This document shows positions 53,385 through 62,470 of a stretch of DNA of 64,000 nucleotides, one piece after another. A program made the translations under genes and the position numbers. How positions within the stretch are numbered: the first letter of the stretch is position 1; every line of letters begins with the position of its first letter. Under the pieces are notes generated by a model that did no database searches, was not told the DNA's origin, and saw nothing but the letters and a program-made list of their open reading frames with translations. The stretch is from Hyphomicrobium sp. 99 (GTDB lineage Bacteria; Pseudomonadota; Alphaproteobacteria; Rhizobiales; Hyphomicrobiaceae), in NCBI RefSeq assembly GCF_000384335.2, contig NZ_KQ031382.1:744001-808000 (forward strand), read 5' to 3'.

Positions 53385-55754
53385 ATGAAACACCCGGCGT
53401 GTGCTACTTGGTGGGGCAGCGTTGCAAGGGATTCATGGCTGATCCTGGCCTGCCTAGCTTTATTTTCGATGGTCGGATTTTGGCTGGAAACGCCTCTCTC
53501 ACACGCGCAAGAAACGCCGGTGAAGACAACTGACCCCGCTGCGCATCCCAATTTCATCGGATCAGACCGATGTGCTCAATGTCATTCAGCAGAGCACAAA
53601 GACTGGCTTAGCTCGCAACACGCGGTGGCTATGCAGAAGGCGACGGAGCAAACGGTGCTTGGCCGTTTCGACGGTGTCACGTTCCGCAACGGCGACGTCA
53701 TAAGCACATTTTATAAGAAAGGCGGCGAGTTTTGGGTCCGGACGGATGGGCCTGACGGGACGCTCGGCGACTTCGAGATCAGCTACACGTTCGGCGTCTG
53801 GCCGCTACAGCAGTACCTCATTGAGCTTCCGGGCGGGCGGATGCAAGCGCTCGGCATTGCGTGGGATGCGCGCCCGAAGGAAGACGGCGGCCAGCGCTGG
53901 TATCATCTCTACCCAAATCGCAAATTAACGGCCGGAGATCCGCAGCATTGGACCGGAATCGATCAAAACTGGAACTACCAGTGTGCGTGGTGCCACTCGA
54001 CCAATCTCAAGAAAAACTACGATCAAGCGAGCCGGCGATTTAGCACAACGTGGTCCGAGATCAGCGTGGGATGCGAAGCCTGCCACGGTCCTGGCTCGAA
54101 CCATCTGTCTTGGGCGACGACGTCAAACGGCCGGGAGAAGTTCGATCAACCAGCGAAGGGGTTCGCGCAAAATTTTGATGAACGCAAAGGGGTGACGTGG
54201 CCAATGGATGCAACTGGGCAGGCTAAGCGCTCGGTCCCTCGGTCATCGGCGAAGGAAATTCGTGTTTGCGCAGGCTGTCATTCGCGACGCCAACAATTCT
54301 CCGATGATCCAGAAAGTGTTGGCCGCTTGTTTGATGCCTTCCGCCCGTCGCTGCTGGAAGATGGGCTCTATCATGTCGATGGCCAGCAGCGCGACGAGGT
54401 CTACAATTTCGGATCATTCCTCGAGAGTCGCATGCATTCCGCAGGCGTCACCTGCTCTGACTGTCATAACCCCCACACAGGGAAGCTACGCGAAACTGGA
54501 AATTCACTCTGCGGGCAGTGCCACGCCCCTGAGCGATTCGACGTCAGTGCGCATCATCACCACGCGCAGAATTCAAAAGGCGCTGAGTGCGCCGCATGTC
54601 ATATGCCGGCAACGACGTACATGGGCATTGACGCCCGCCGCGACCATTCAATCCGCATTCCTCGGCCCGATCGAACAGTGCTGCTCGGAACGCCCAACGC
54701 GTGCAATCAATGCCATACGGACAAAAGCGCCAAATGGGCCATGGATGCGATCAAGGCTTGGTATCCGTCGCCAGCGCCGGGGTTCCAAGATTTTGCTGAA
54801 GCCTTCGATCGCGGCAATTGGGGAGCTCCTGGCGCTCAGCTCGGTTTGATCGCAATTGCAAAAGCCAGCACCGAGGCGCCTATCGCACGCGCAAGTGCGA
54901 TTGCCCGGCTTGGACGATTTCCCTCGCCTCAGGCCTTGGACGTCGCCGCGAGATCCTTGAAGATCGACGATCCTCAAATTCGTGCCGCTGCGGTGTCGGT
55001 GATTGCCGGTGCCGACCCCGAGACGCGGCGCTCGCTTCTCTCGCCTTTGCTTCGCGACGAAACCCGCTTGGTTCGTATGGATGCCGCGCGGGCCATTGCC
55101 GGAGAACCGGAACGGAATTTGTCGCCCGACGATCGCGCGTCATTTGAGAAGGCGATAGCCGAATATGTCGATGCCCAATTGTTCAATTCAGAACGGCCCG
55201 AGTCGCAGGCCAATCTCGGCACACTTTATCGCGATCGCGGCAAGCCAGACGACGCCCAAACAGCCTTCGCAAGGGCTATCGAGATCGATCCGACCTTCAT
55301 CCCGGCAGTCATCTCATTGGCCGAGCTGAAGAGAGGGCAGGGGGACGAAAGTGCTGCTGAATCAGTGTTACGCAAATCGCTCGACGCAAATCCCTCCTCC
55401 GGCGCGCTGTGGCATGCCCTTGGTCTCAGTCTCATTCGTCAGAAGCGGCTGCCTGAAGCGATGGTTGCTCTTTCGAAGGCCGCCGAGCTTGCTCCCGAAG
55501 ATCCACGCTTCAGCTACGTTTATGGTGTCGCTCTTCACGATACAGGTAAGCCGCGAGAAGCAGCAGAAGCGCTGAAGAGTGCTCTCACGCGCCACCCGTA
55601 CGACCGCGAAATCTTGTGGGCCGTGGCGGCATACGAGATTGAGACCGGTGATTATGCATCGGCACTCAGCCACGCAGAACTCTTGCATCAACTCGAACCG
55701 GATCGTTCAGATGTCATGCAGTTAATCGGACAATTGAGGCAACGAACTCCCTAG
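53385..55754 (+). CDS. Eight-haem cytochrome c fused to HEAT-like and TPR regions
   Basis: The roughly 789-residue protein has an N-terminal hydrophobic export signal or anchor (SWLILACLALFSMVGFWL, then SHAQ). Eight CxxCH haem sites follow, at residues 63, 200, 230, 295, 357, 376, 402 and 440, in a cytochrome c554-like layout. A region of paired helices (APIARASAIARLGRFPSPQA, DPQIRAAAVSVIAGADPETR) at about 495-590 looks HEAT-like. TPR units fill the C-terminal third (ESQANLGTLYRDRGKPDDA, HALGLSLIRQKRLPEAM). It should be a periplasmic electron carrier on a protein-binding scaffold. The start could also be 53370 or the TTG at 53328. Its role beside an arylsulfatase is unknown. Confidence 0.88.
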   Translation: MKHPACATWWGSVARDSWLILACLALFSMVGFWLETPLSHAQETPVKTTDPAAHPNFIGSDRCAQCHSAEHKDWLSSQHAVAMQKATEQTVLGRFDGVTFRNGDVISTFYKKGGEFWVRTDGPDGTLGDFEISYTFGVWPLQQYLIELPGGRMQALGIAWDARPKEDGGQRWYHLYPNRKLTAGDPQHWTGIDQNWNYQCAWCHSTNLKKNYDQASRRFSTTWSEISVGCEACHGPGSNHLSWATTSNGREKFDQPAKGFAQNFDERKGVTWPMDATGQAKRSVPRSSAKEIRVCAGCHSRRQQFSDDPESVGRLFDAFRPSLLEDGLYHVDGQQRDEVYNFGSFLESRMHSAGVTCSDCHNPHTGKLRETGNSLCGQCHAPERFDVSAHHHHAQNSKGAECAACHMPATTYMGIDARRDHSIRIPRPDRTVLLGTPNACNQCHTDKSAKWAMDAIKAWYPSPAPGFQDFAEAFDRGNWGAPGAQLGLIAIAKASTEAPIARASAIARLGRFPSPQALDVAARSLKIDDPQIRAAAVSVIAGADPETRRSLLSPLLRDETRLVRMDAARAIAGEPERNLSPDDRASFEKAIAEYVDAQLFNSERPESQANLGTLYRDRGKPDDAQTAFARAIEIDPTFIPAVISLAELKRGQGDESAAESVLRKSLDANPSSGALWHALGLSLIRQKRLPEAMVALSKAAELAPEDPRFSYVYGVALHDTGKPREAAEALKSALTRHPYDREILWAVAAYEIETGDYASALSHAELLHQLEPDRSDVMQLIGQLRQRTP

Positions 55755-55760
55755 TTGTAA

Positions 55761-56654
55761 TCAGCAGGGCGCCGCCTCAGCCACGAGCCAATCGATAAAG
55801 TGTGTCAGCGATGATGTTTTGTTCGCATCGAAGGGGATGAGAGCAACATATCCCATTCGCGGCACGAGGATGGTCGGAAACGGCGTCACCAGACGTCCGG
55901 ATTGAATATCGGATTGAAGAACCGGCAACGGCCCGACGCCAATTCCAAGACCATCGGTCACCGCCTGAAGCGTTACGAAGAAATGATCGAAGACGCGTCG
56001 CCGCTGCCCCGCTTTCTGTATCAGCCCCGCGTGATCGAGCCAGTCGGCCCAGTCGCCCGGGCGCGTCTCGCTGCCGAGAAGAATATGGTTCGCGATGTCG
56101 GCAGGCTGACGAAGCGGTGAGCGCTCCAGCAACGCGGGACTGGCGATCAGCGTGTCGGCCTCCTGCAGGAAATGCACGGCGCGGTATTGCGGCCAGACAG
56201 ATTGCTCCGCCACTCCACGTCGAATGGCGACGTCGAAGCCGCCGCGCAGTTCGTCGTGAAGCGTCGTTGCCGTCGTCACGACGAGTTCGACGTTCGGCCG
56301 CTCAGCATGAAACCGATCCAGGCGCGGGATCAGCCAGCGCATCGCGAAAGTGGTCGGAGCGTTGACGCGGAGGATATGGCGCACAGACGGATGTCCGCAG
56401 GCTTCAGCGGCCATGCTCACCCGGTCGAAGCACTGGCTGACTTCGGCGGCAAAGGCACGCGCGGCGGGTGTTGCTGCCATGCGACGGCCCACACGCGCGA
56501 AGAGGCGCTGGCCGAGCCATGATTCCAGCGCCGCGATCTGCCGGCTGACGGCGCCGTGGGTCAACCCGAGCTCTGCCCCGGCTTCGGCATAACTGCCGGT
56601 CCGGGCGGCGACCTCGAAGACGCGCAAGGCATTGAGAGGAGGTAGGCGGCGCAT
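55761..56654 (-). CDS. LysR-family transcriptional regulator (GcvA-like)
   Basis: The 297-residue protein starts MRRLPPLNALRVFEVAARTGSYAEAGAELG, a winged helix-turn-helix of the GcvA type. A LysR substrate domain follows (LRVNAPTTFAMRWLIPRLDRF, FDVAIRRGVAEQSVWPQYRAV). The ATG at 56654 gives the standard N-terminus; the frame upstream is not protein-like. It is divergent from the MFS gene across 99 bases, the classic LysR arrangement, so the MFS gene is its probable target. Its gene ends only 6 bases from the octahaem-TPR stop. Confidence 0.9.
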   Translation of the reverse strand: MRRLPPLNALRVFEVAARTGSYAEAGAELGLTHGAVSRQIAALESWLGQRLFARVGRRMAATPAARAFAAEVSQCFDRVSMAAEACGHPSVRHILRVNAPTTFAMRWLIPRLDRFHAERPNVELVVTTATTLHDELRGGFDVAIRRGVAEQSVWPQYRAVHFLQEADTLIASPALLERSPLRQPADIANHILLGSETRPGDWADWLDHAGLIQKAGQRRRVFDHFFVTLQAVTDGLGIGVGPLPVLQSDIQSGRLVTPFPTILVPRMGYVALIPFDANKTSSLTHFIDWLVAEAAPC

Positions 56655-56753
56655 TAGACCCGTGAGAAAAGTTGACAACACTGGTGAGAATTCGAAGTCT
56701 ATTCGACAAAAAATCACCGGTATAGGGTTTCGCCACAGGGAGGCGAAGCCAGC

Positions 56754-57950
56754 ATGCAGAGCACGACGGTGGCGACGGAACGGGACCAAAACACGCAATG
56801 GTCCCCGCAACGACGCAACCTCGCGGGCGCCTGCCTCGCCCATCTCCTGCACGACGGTTTTACCGATCAGCTCTACGCACTTCTGCCGGTCTGGCAGAGG
56901 GAGTTTGGCCTCTCCTATGCCGGTCTCGCGGTGGTTCGGGCGCTCTATTACGGAACGATGGGAGGCTTGCAGGTTCCGGCCGACAGGCTTACCGCCCGGC
57001 TGAGCGCGCGTGCAGCGCTCGCTATGGCGACATTCCTTGCCGCGGCGGGATTTCTCGTGATGGCGCTTCCCTTCGGCTTGCCGGGTCTCTGCGCCGGTCT
57101 CATCTTCGCTGGCATCGGATCAAGCATTCAGCATCCGCGCGCGTCGCTCCTCGTGACTGATACCTACGGAAACGCAGCGCGAGGACCGCTGGGCATCTAC
57201 AATTTCGCTGGCGACCTTGGGAAAGCGATCTTTCCCGCGATCGTGGCACTGCTGCTTCCGCTCATGGCGTGGCGGCCGGTGGTGGGCTTGATGGCTGTCG
57301 TCGGTTTGGCGGTTGCCTCTGCCTTGCTGATGCTCTTACCGCAGCAGCCCTCCACGCCGCATCTAAAACAGGAAAAAGAAGGGAAAGGGCAAGACGGGCG
57401 CGGTTTCGGTCTGCTTCTCACCATCGGCGCTTTCGATACAGCGACGCGAATGGGCTACCTTCTGTTCCTCCCGTTCCTTCTCCACGCCAAGGGCGGCGAG
57501 GAAGCGACCGTCGGCATCGGCCTCGCGCTGCTGTTCGCCGGTGGCGCACTGGGCAAGGCCTGTTGCGGATGGCTCGGCCAACATCTTGGCGTCGTCTGGA
57601 GCGTGATCATCACGGAAGCGATGACAGCACTCTTGATGATCGCGAGCTTGAGCCTGCCGCTCACGCCGACGCTAATCGTTCTTCCGCTTCTCGGGATCTT
57701 CCTCAACGGCACGTCGTCGGTCCTCTACGGGACCGTGCCGGAGCTCTCGAAAAAAGGCGAGGTCGGGCGAGCCTTCGCACTGTTCTACACCGGCGTCATC
57801 GGTTCCGGAGGATTGGCGCCGATTGCCTATGGCGCCATCGCAGACCACTGGGACCGCACCGCCGGCATCGTCGCGGCGGCTTTGACGGCGGCCGCCATCA
57901 TTCCCATGGTTCTGGCCTTACGTCCCTTCCTTGGCACACGCGCGCACTAA
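56754..57950 (+). CDS. MFS transporter (fosmidomycin-resistance-like)
   Basis: The 398-residue protein has about twelve membrane segments and starts its fold with LAGACLAHLLHDGFTDQLYALLPVWQREFGLSY, the hallmark of the Fsr branch of MFS exporters. IQHPRASLLVTDTYG and GIYNFAGDLGKAIFPAIVALLLPLM follow. A basic loop (KQEKEGKGQDGRG) divides the halves. The substrate is unknown. The 99-base divergent region with lysR has TTGACA at 56682-56687 and the direct repeat TTCGA-AGTCTA-TTCGA at 56690-56706, candidates for promoter and operator. It may be the exporter of this region rather than a sulfonate importer. Confidence 0.88.
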   Translation: MQSTTVATERDQNTQWSPQRRNLAGACLAHLLHDGFTDQLYALLPVWQREFGLSYAGLAVVRALYYGTMGGLQVPADRLTARLSARAALAMATFLAAAGFLVMALPFGLPGLCAGLIFAGIGSSIQHPRASLLVTDTYGNAARGPLGIYNFAGDLGKAIFPAIVALLLPLMAWRPVVGLMAVVGLAVASALLMLLPQQPSTPHLKQEKEGKGQDGRGFGLLLTIGAFDTATRMGYLLFLPFLLHAKGGEEATVGIGLALLFAGGALGKACCGWLGQHLGVVWSVIITEAMTALLMIASLSLPLTPTLIVLPLLGIFLNGTSSVLYGTVPELSKKGEVGRAFALFYTGVIGSGGLAPIAYGAIADHWDRTAGIVAAALTAAAIIPMVLALRPFLGTRAH

Positions 57951-57966
57951 CGGAGTGATGGACCTG

Positions 57967-57987
57967 CGCGGCGGCAATCCCGCCGCG
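57967..57987. terminator. Hairpin between convergent MFS and small membrane genes
   Basis: CGCGGCGG (57967-57974) pairs with CCGCCGCG (57980-57987) around CAATC. It lies 17 bases after the MFS stop and 27 before the end of the opposite-strand operon. Confidence 0.6.
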
Positions 57988-58013
57988 AACCAGAATCTTT
58001 GAAGCGCACCAGT

Positions 58014-58280
58014 TCAGTGCTCGGGTCCCGACACAGCGTCACGAGTGCGAGCGTCGACGGCTGTTGACCGCGTTTGCGCGGCGTCCGCGCCATGACTCAA
58101 CTGATGGTTCAGAGTTTCGTTCGGGAGCGGCGTACTTTTCGCCAGCTCTTTGCCTTCGGGCGGCGCTGCGGACAACGCCTGCTCCCACGCGCGTGCGAGA
58201 GAATAAAGAAGGACGATTGCGAATGTGAGTGCGCTCACGAGAAAGAAAATTACGGGAGCGGCTTCGTCTGGGATGTTCAT
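58014..58280 (-). CDS. Small membrane protein, last gene of the SsuD operon
   Basis: The 88-residue product starts [20 protein letters not shown], has one transmembrane helix to about residue 32 and a polar, His/Asn-containing tail (LPNETLNHQLSHGADAAQT). The ATG overlaps the stop of the FAD/NAD(P)-binding gene by four bases (ATGA), so they are translationally coupled. No family is recognised. It may anchor or regulate the oxidoreductase. Confidence 0.75.
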   Translation of the reverse strand: MNIPDEAAPVIFFLVSALTFAIVLLYSLARAWEQALSAAPPEGKELAKSTPLPNETLNHQLSHGADAAQTRSTAVDARTRDAVSGPEH

Positions 58281-59674
58281 GCGTATTCACGCGCGGCTTC
58301 GAAAACATTATTGGCAACGCGTGCGGCAAACTCTGAGATTTGCGGCAATCCCATCAATTCGCCGACTGCAGCCCGCGCAAGAGGTCCGGCTATCCAAAGG
58401 CTCTGATCCGGTCGACCTTGGGCGTCTATGGTCCGCCCCTGAGCATCGCAAGCGATCCCAAGGCCAAGAGAATCCGCGTGGATGAAACCGTCCTGCGATA
58501 AGCTCTTCAGAAATGGCTGAGTCGAAAGGATGCCCCCATGATTGGGGCCGGTCGCAAGGATAATGCGGTCGACGGTGCGGGCGAGCCGCCGGTGCGATTT
58601 CGAGATACGCAGCACGACTTCCAATTCACTCGTCGAAGCTTCGAGGCTCTCTATCGATGCCGCAACGAACTGCAGAACGCCCGCGTTGACGCGTTTTTGG
58701 ATGATGGCTTCCGGCTGCGGAGCGATGCGGAAGCGGTGAACATCCCAATAGGGCCGGAGATGGCGAACGATGCGGCGTTGTTCGGCAACCGGCAACGCCG
58801 GCCAAAAACGCTGTGCCTGAGCGCGTACCGCATCAATGACGGCCTGCCACGGTATGCCCTGAGCGGCCGCGCGTCTGATGGTCTCTCGCGTTCTCCGCAG
58901 TAGCTCGGAGGCACTTTTCGGCAAGGGATCGGAAAAATCGCCAAAAGGCTCCTGTGGGGATTTCGCGTGCGTCTTCGAACGAAGACCCCGGCGAGAGATC
59001 GCAGTTATTTTTCCGTAGTGGCCTTGAGCATCAAGGGTCGCCACGATATCGGCCATTGTGAGCCCGCTTCCGACAATCAGCAGGCGGTCGTTATTCTGAA
59101 CGCTTGCAAGCGCGTCGGGAAGCGTCGCATCGGCAATCAGTCTCGGGTCGCCTTCAAGTGCGCTCAAAAGAGGCGAGGGAATGCGCGGCTCAGGATGCGT
59201 GGTGGCGATAATCACAAAGTCCGCATGCGCCGACGTATTGGTGCTTCGCACCGTCCATCGGTTTCCCTGCTTTTCGATCGCCGTGACGGGTTCGCGGACG
59301 TGTTCCACTGCTCCCGACTCTACGAACGGACGAACTTGTTCGTTCATGTAGCGCCCGAAAACGGATCGTCGAGGATAGGCAAATCCGTCGCCACCGATGA
59401 CATCCGGATCATCGGAGATTGCTCCCGTCTCGTTGATCCAGCGTAAGAAGTGTCCCTCATCGCCGGGAATGAGGCTCATCTTGGCCGCTGGTACGTTGGT
59501 GCGGTGGTTCGGATCGCTCGCACCGTACGCGAGACCTGCGCCGAGAAGCGCGCGCGGCTCATAGATGATGACCTTGATCGGTCCGCCAAGCCGCGCCAAA
59601 TGATAGGCGACCGCGGCGCCGCTAAAGCCACCGCCCACAATGGCGATGGTTGGCCGCCGCACTTCCACGTTCAT
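58277..59674 (-). CDS. FAD/NAD(P)-binding oxidoreductase (COG4529, YdhS-like)
   Basis: The 465-residue flavoprotein has an FAD Rossmann motif [21 protein letters not shown] at the start and a second dinucleotide motif [17 protein letters not shown] near residue 200, with a C-terminal [20 protein letters not shown]. It resembles the FAD_NAD(P)-binding (NAD_binding_9) family known as YdhS/COG4529, of uncertain function. It overlaps ssuD and the small membrane gene by ATGA on both sides, a tight coupling that implies work in the same pathway. It could supply electrons or act on a sulfur intermediate; this is inference. Confidence 0.85.
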   Translation of the reverse strand: MNVEVRRPTIAIVGGGFSGAAVAYHLARLGGPIKVIIYEPRALLGAGLAYGASDPNHRTNVPAAKMSLIPGDEGHFLRWINETGAISDDPDVIGGDGFAYPRRSVFGRYMNEQVRPFVESGAVEHVREPVTAIEKQGNRWTVRSTNTSAHADFVIIATTHPEPRIPSPLLSALEGDPRLIADATLPDALASVQNNDRLLIVGSGLTMADIVATLDAQGHYGKITAISRRGLRSKTHAKSPQEPFGDFSDPLPKSASELLRRTRETIRRAAAQGIPWQAVIDAVRAQAQRFWPALPVAEQRRIVRHLRPYWDVHRFRIAPQPEAIIQKRVNAGVLQFVAASIESLEASTSELEVVLRISKSHRRLARTVDRIILATGPNHGGILSTQPFLKSLSQDGFIHADSLGLGIACDAQGRTIDAQGRPDQSLWIAGPLARAAVGELMGLPQISEFAARVANNVFEAAREYA

Positions 59675-60843
59675 GATTGGCTCGCACGTGCCGCTGGTCG
59701 ATGGTCACCGGCAATCGTTTCACCGAACGGTCCCGTATTCAAAGAAAGGCCCGCACGTTTTGTTTCATGCTGAAGTGGCAGCTTCGGCAACAATAGTTCT
59801 CCAACGCGATAGGCTTCTTCAAGATGCGGATAGCCCGAGAGAATGAAGCTATCGACGCCGAGACGTCTGTATTCGTCGATGCGCTCCGCGACCGTGTCGG
59901 GATCGCCGACGAGGGCGGTGCCAGCTCCGCCACGGACAAGCCCGACGCCCGCCCATAGATTTGGACTGACCTCGAGCTTCTCGCGGCTTCCGCCGTGCAA
60001 CTTCCGCATCCGCTGTTGACCGACGGAATCCATGCGCGCGAACACTTTCTGCGCCGCTTCGATCGTATCGTCGTCGAGATATTGAATGAGAGACTCCGCC
60101 GCTTCCCAAGCTTCCTTGTTGGTCTCACGCACGATGACGTGCAAGCGGATGCCAAAGGTGATCTCGCGGCCTTGAGCCTTCGCGAGTTTTCGAACGGTCT
60201 CGATTTTTTCCGCGACGCTGGCAGGTGGTTCGCCCCATGTCAGGTACTTGTCGATGCTGGTCGCAGCGACGTTGTTTGCAGCATCCGACGAACCGCCGAA
60301 GTAAAGCGGCGGATAGGGGGCCTGCACCGGCGGGAAAAGAAGGCGCGCATCTTCCGCGTGAATGTGCTTGCCGTGGTAGTCCACGGTCTCGCCCGAAAGG
60401 ATGCGCTTGTAGACGTCGAGAAACTCTCGCGTGATCTCGTAGCGTTCTTCGTGGCTGGCGAACAATCCGTCGCCTTTGTTCTCCAAGGGATCGCCACCGG
60501 TGACGACATTGATCATCAATCGCCCGTTCGAGATGCGGTCGAGTGTCGAGGTCATCCGTGCGGCAAATGCTGGTGGCTGCAACCCTGGTCTGACTGCAAC
60601 AAGAAAACGGAGGTTCTGAGTGAGCGGCGCCAAGGCGGCCGCGACGATCCAGCTATCCTCGCAGCTTCTGCCAGTTGGCAGAAGCACGCCGTAGAAGCCC
60701 AGCTTGTCGGCGGCCTGTGCGACTTGCTGCAAGTACGGCAAGTCCACCGCACGGCCGCCCACGGTCGTTCCGAGATATCGGCTGTCGCCGTGCGTCGGCA
60801 AAAACCAGAGAACGTTGATTTTTTCCGGGGCAAAGCCTGTCAT
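59671..60843 (-). CDS. ssuD: FMNH2-dependent alkanesulfonate monooxygenase
   Basis: SsuD cleaves the C-S bond of alkanesulfonates with reduced FMN and oxygen, yielding aldehyde and sulfite. The 390-residue luciferase-like (beta/alpha)8 protein has [14 protein letters not shown] and [11 protein letters not shown] with Cys61. The flavin/phosphate block NVVTGGDP and [26 protein letters not shown] with the substrate-side Arg/His residues are present. The overlap with the FAD gene is 4 bases. The FMN reductase lies 137 bases upstream on the same strand. No ssuABC transporter is in the window. An alternative SfnG/dimethylsulfone role cannot be excluded. Confidence 0.93.
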   Translation of the reverse strand: MTGFAPEKINVLWFLPTHGDSRYLGTTVGGRAVDLPYLQQVAQAADKLGFYGVLLPTGRSCEDSWIVAAALAPLTQNLRFLVAVRPGLQPPAFAARMTSTLDRISNGRLMINVVTGGDPLENKGDGLFASHEERYEITREFLDVYKRILSGETVDYHGKHIHAEDARLLFPPVQAPYPPLYFGGSSDAANNVAATSIDKYLTWGEPPASVAEKIETVRKLAKAQGREITFGIRLHVIVRETNKEAWEAAESLIQYLDDDTIEAAQKVFARMDSVGQQRMRKLHGGSREKLEVSPNLWAGVGLVRGGAGTALVGDPDTVAERIDEYRRLGVDSFILSGYPHLEEAYRVGELLLPKLPLQHETKRAGLSLNTGPFGETIAGDHRPAARASQS

Positions 60844-60980
60844 GTAATCTCCTGAAATGCTCGGCTGTCGCAGTGGGCTTGGTGGCGTTCGTCAAGAATG
60901 TACGGGTTCTGGATTGCGCGACTTGGTGGGCTTTTTGTTCGCGCGTTTCTTCAGCATGGGGATGCCGACGATAAGTCCGC

Positions 60981-61568
60981 TCAGGCAACAACGGCCTTGG
61001 GCGGGGATACTGCGTCCGGGGAGGCGGGGCGGGAGTGCCGCGTCAGCTGGATCAATGCCTCGTTCGCGACGCGTTCGATGCGTTCATGAATGGCGGAACT
61101 GCCAATCGCATAGTTCGAGAAGTCGCCTTCGGTCGCGTAGACTGCCGTCGGCAGGGTGAGTGCATTCAAGAACCCGAACAGCGGGCGAAGTTGGTGCTCA
61201 ATCACAAGGCCATGCAGCGGACTGCCGCCGGTCGCGGCAAGTGCGACCGGCTTGCTGCCGAAACGCCGGTGATCGACCAGATCGAAAACGTGTTTCAAGG
61301 CGCCGGTGTACGAGGCGCGATAGACGGGCGTTCCAACCACGAGCAGGTCGGCGCCCTCGATCAGATCCAAGAATTGCCGCGCGTCCTTGCCGACATCGGC
61401 CGGCGAAGTAGCGGCAAACAGTGCGGGTGCAGAGTCTGACAGCTTCAGGAGCTTCGTCTTGTGGCCGCTGCGCTCGGCGACGGCTTTCAAAATGGCGTCG
61501 ACGAGCACGGTCGTTCGTGAGGGATTTGTTAAACTTCCTGATATTCCGACAATCGATAAGGCTGTCAT
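60981..61568 (-). CDS. NAD(P)H-dependent FMN reductase (SsuE/MsuE)
   Basis: The 195-residue flavodoxin-like protein starts with VGISGSLTNPSRTTVLVDAI and holds GTPVYRASYTGALKHVFDLVDH and LAATGGSPLHGLVIEHQLRPLFGFLNAL. These are the FMN-binding loops of MsuE/SsuE enzymes, which make the reduced FMN used by SsuD. It is the first gene of the operon that continues with ssuD. The last residues (RHSRPASPDAVSPPKAVVA) are a poorly conserved tail. Confidence 0.92.
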   Translation of the reverse strand: MTALSIVGISGSLTNPSRTTVLVDAILKAVAERSGHKTKLLKLSDSAPALFAATSPADVGKDARQFLDLIEGADLLVVGTPVYRASYTGALKHVFDLVDHRRFGSKPVALAATGGSPLHGLVIEHQLRPLFGFLNALTLPTAVYATEGDFSNYAIGSSAIHERIERVANEALIQLTRHSRPASPDAVSPPKAVVA

Positions 61569-61852
61569 TATCTGTCCCGGTCTTGCGCGAGAGTTGGCTC
61601 GCGCGTTCGAATGAAATCCGGGACGATTTAGGATTGGCGGTTTTGGCAGAGCAATAGTGCCGAATGGCGCTACTCGTTAGTTTTTCAGTAATTACGGCTT
61701 ATATAAATTTCCGCTATGCTTTGCAGAACGCGACGCAGTAACGCTTCACGGCGCCCGCCGCGTGAGAGCGAGTAGCAGTGGCGCCAAGCCGGCCAGAAAC
61801 ATCTGGACCGTCTCTCGCGCCAGCCACCGCCTCTCGATGGAGCTATCGATTA

Positions 61853-62137
61853 CTAGCCTTCACATGCGCGGTAGCGTCGCCACATGTGCCGCGATCCGGT
61901 CTCGATCGCGGCTGCGCGCAAGCCCGCGCAATCTTTCGGAGCGCGGAAGCCCATCGTTGCCTGATGGGAATGCGTGACTTTGCCGAAATCAGAATGAGTT
62001 GCGGCCCAAGTATCTGCGGGGCCCGGGTTGCCGTCAGCCAAGCCCAAATAGTTCGCATTTGCCGTGGAGACGGAAACCGCAACCAACGAAAGGGAACCAA
62101 CGAGTGCGGCCGCGAAGTGTTTTGAATTGATTTTCAT
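61853..62137 (-). CDS. Small exported protein of unknown function
   Basis: The 94-residue product has a signal peptide (MKINSKHFAAALVGSLSLVA, cut near TANA) and a mature part rich in Gly, His and Asp (NYLGLADGNPGPADTWAATHSDFG, HSHQATMGFRAPKDC). GAGGAG seven bases before the ATG is an excellent site. Two cysteines may pair. The 284 bases between this gene and the ssu operon show no gene. No family is recognised. Confidence 0.75.
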   Translation of the reverse strand: MKINSKHFAAALVGSLSLVAVSVSTANANYLGLADGNPGPADTWAATHSDFGKVTHSHQATMGFRAPKDCAGLRAAAIETGSRHMWRRYRACEG

Positions 62138-62470
62138 CCGACAACTCCTCTGAACTGGGATGCAAAGGCCCCCCACCAGAGCTGCCCTTAGGCTTCATTG
62201 TGCACTCTCACATCGTAGATGTTGGCGCGATTGCAATAGTCTGCTCGAACTAGCCGACTGGATTTTGCAAACCTCGAACGGAAAATGGATAGGAAGGATA
62301 GGTGCCCGGCGCTCGTGACAGTGTTGGCACGATCAGATTATTATGAACTTATTAAGAACGTGACTTTCGAAGGCCGCCCTGATCTCCCCTAGTATGCCAG
62401 CGGTTGCAGTTGATCTTGGTACTGGCTATGGCGTTCTGAGGAGCTTTGCAGCTCGCAGGAGGGGGCGGAG
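62138..62470. other. Divergent intergenic region before the Nramp gene
   Basis: These 333 bases lie between the starts of the small exported protein and the Nramp-like gene. I see no metal riboswitch and no convincing palindrome. An AT-rich stretch at 62328-62365 (around TTATTATGAACTTATTAAG) is the most likely promoter zone. Confidence 0.4.

Noticed and set aside
60857..60980. Possible 21-residue basic peptide between the FMN reductase and ssuD
   Set aside because: The ATG lacks a ribosome site and the stretch is too short to separate from chance.
62138..62470. Metal-sensing riboswitch before the Nramp-like gene
   Set aside because: No conserved core of a manganese or magnesium riboswitch was found by reading the region.
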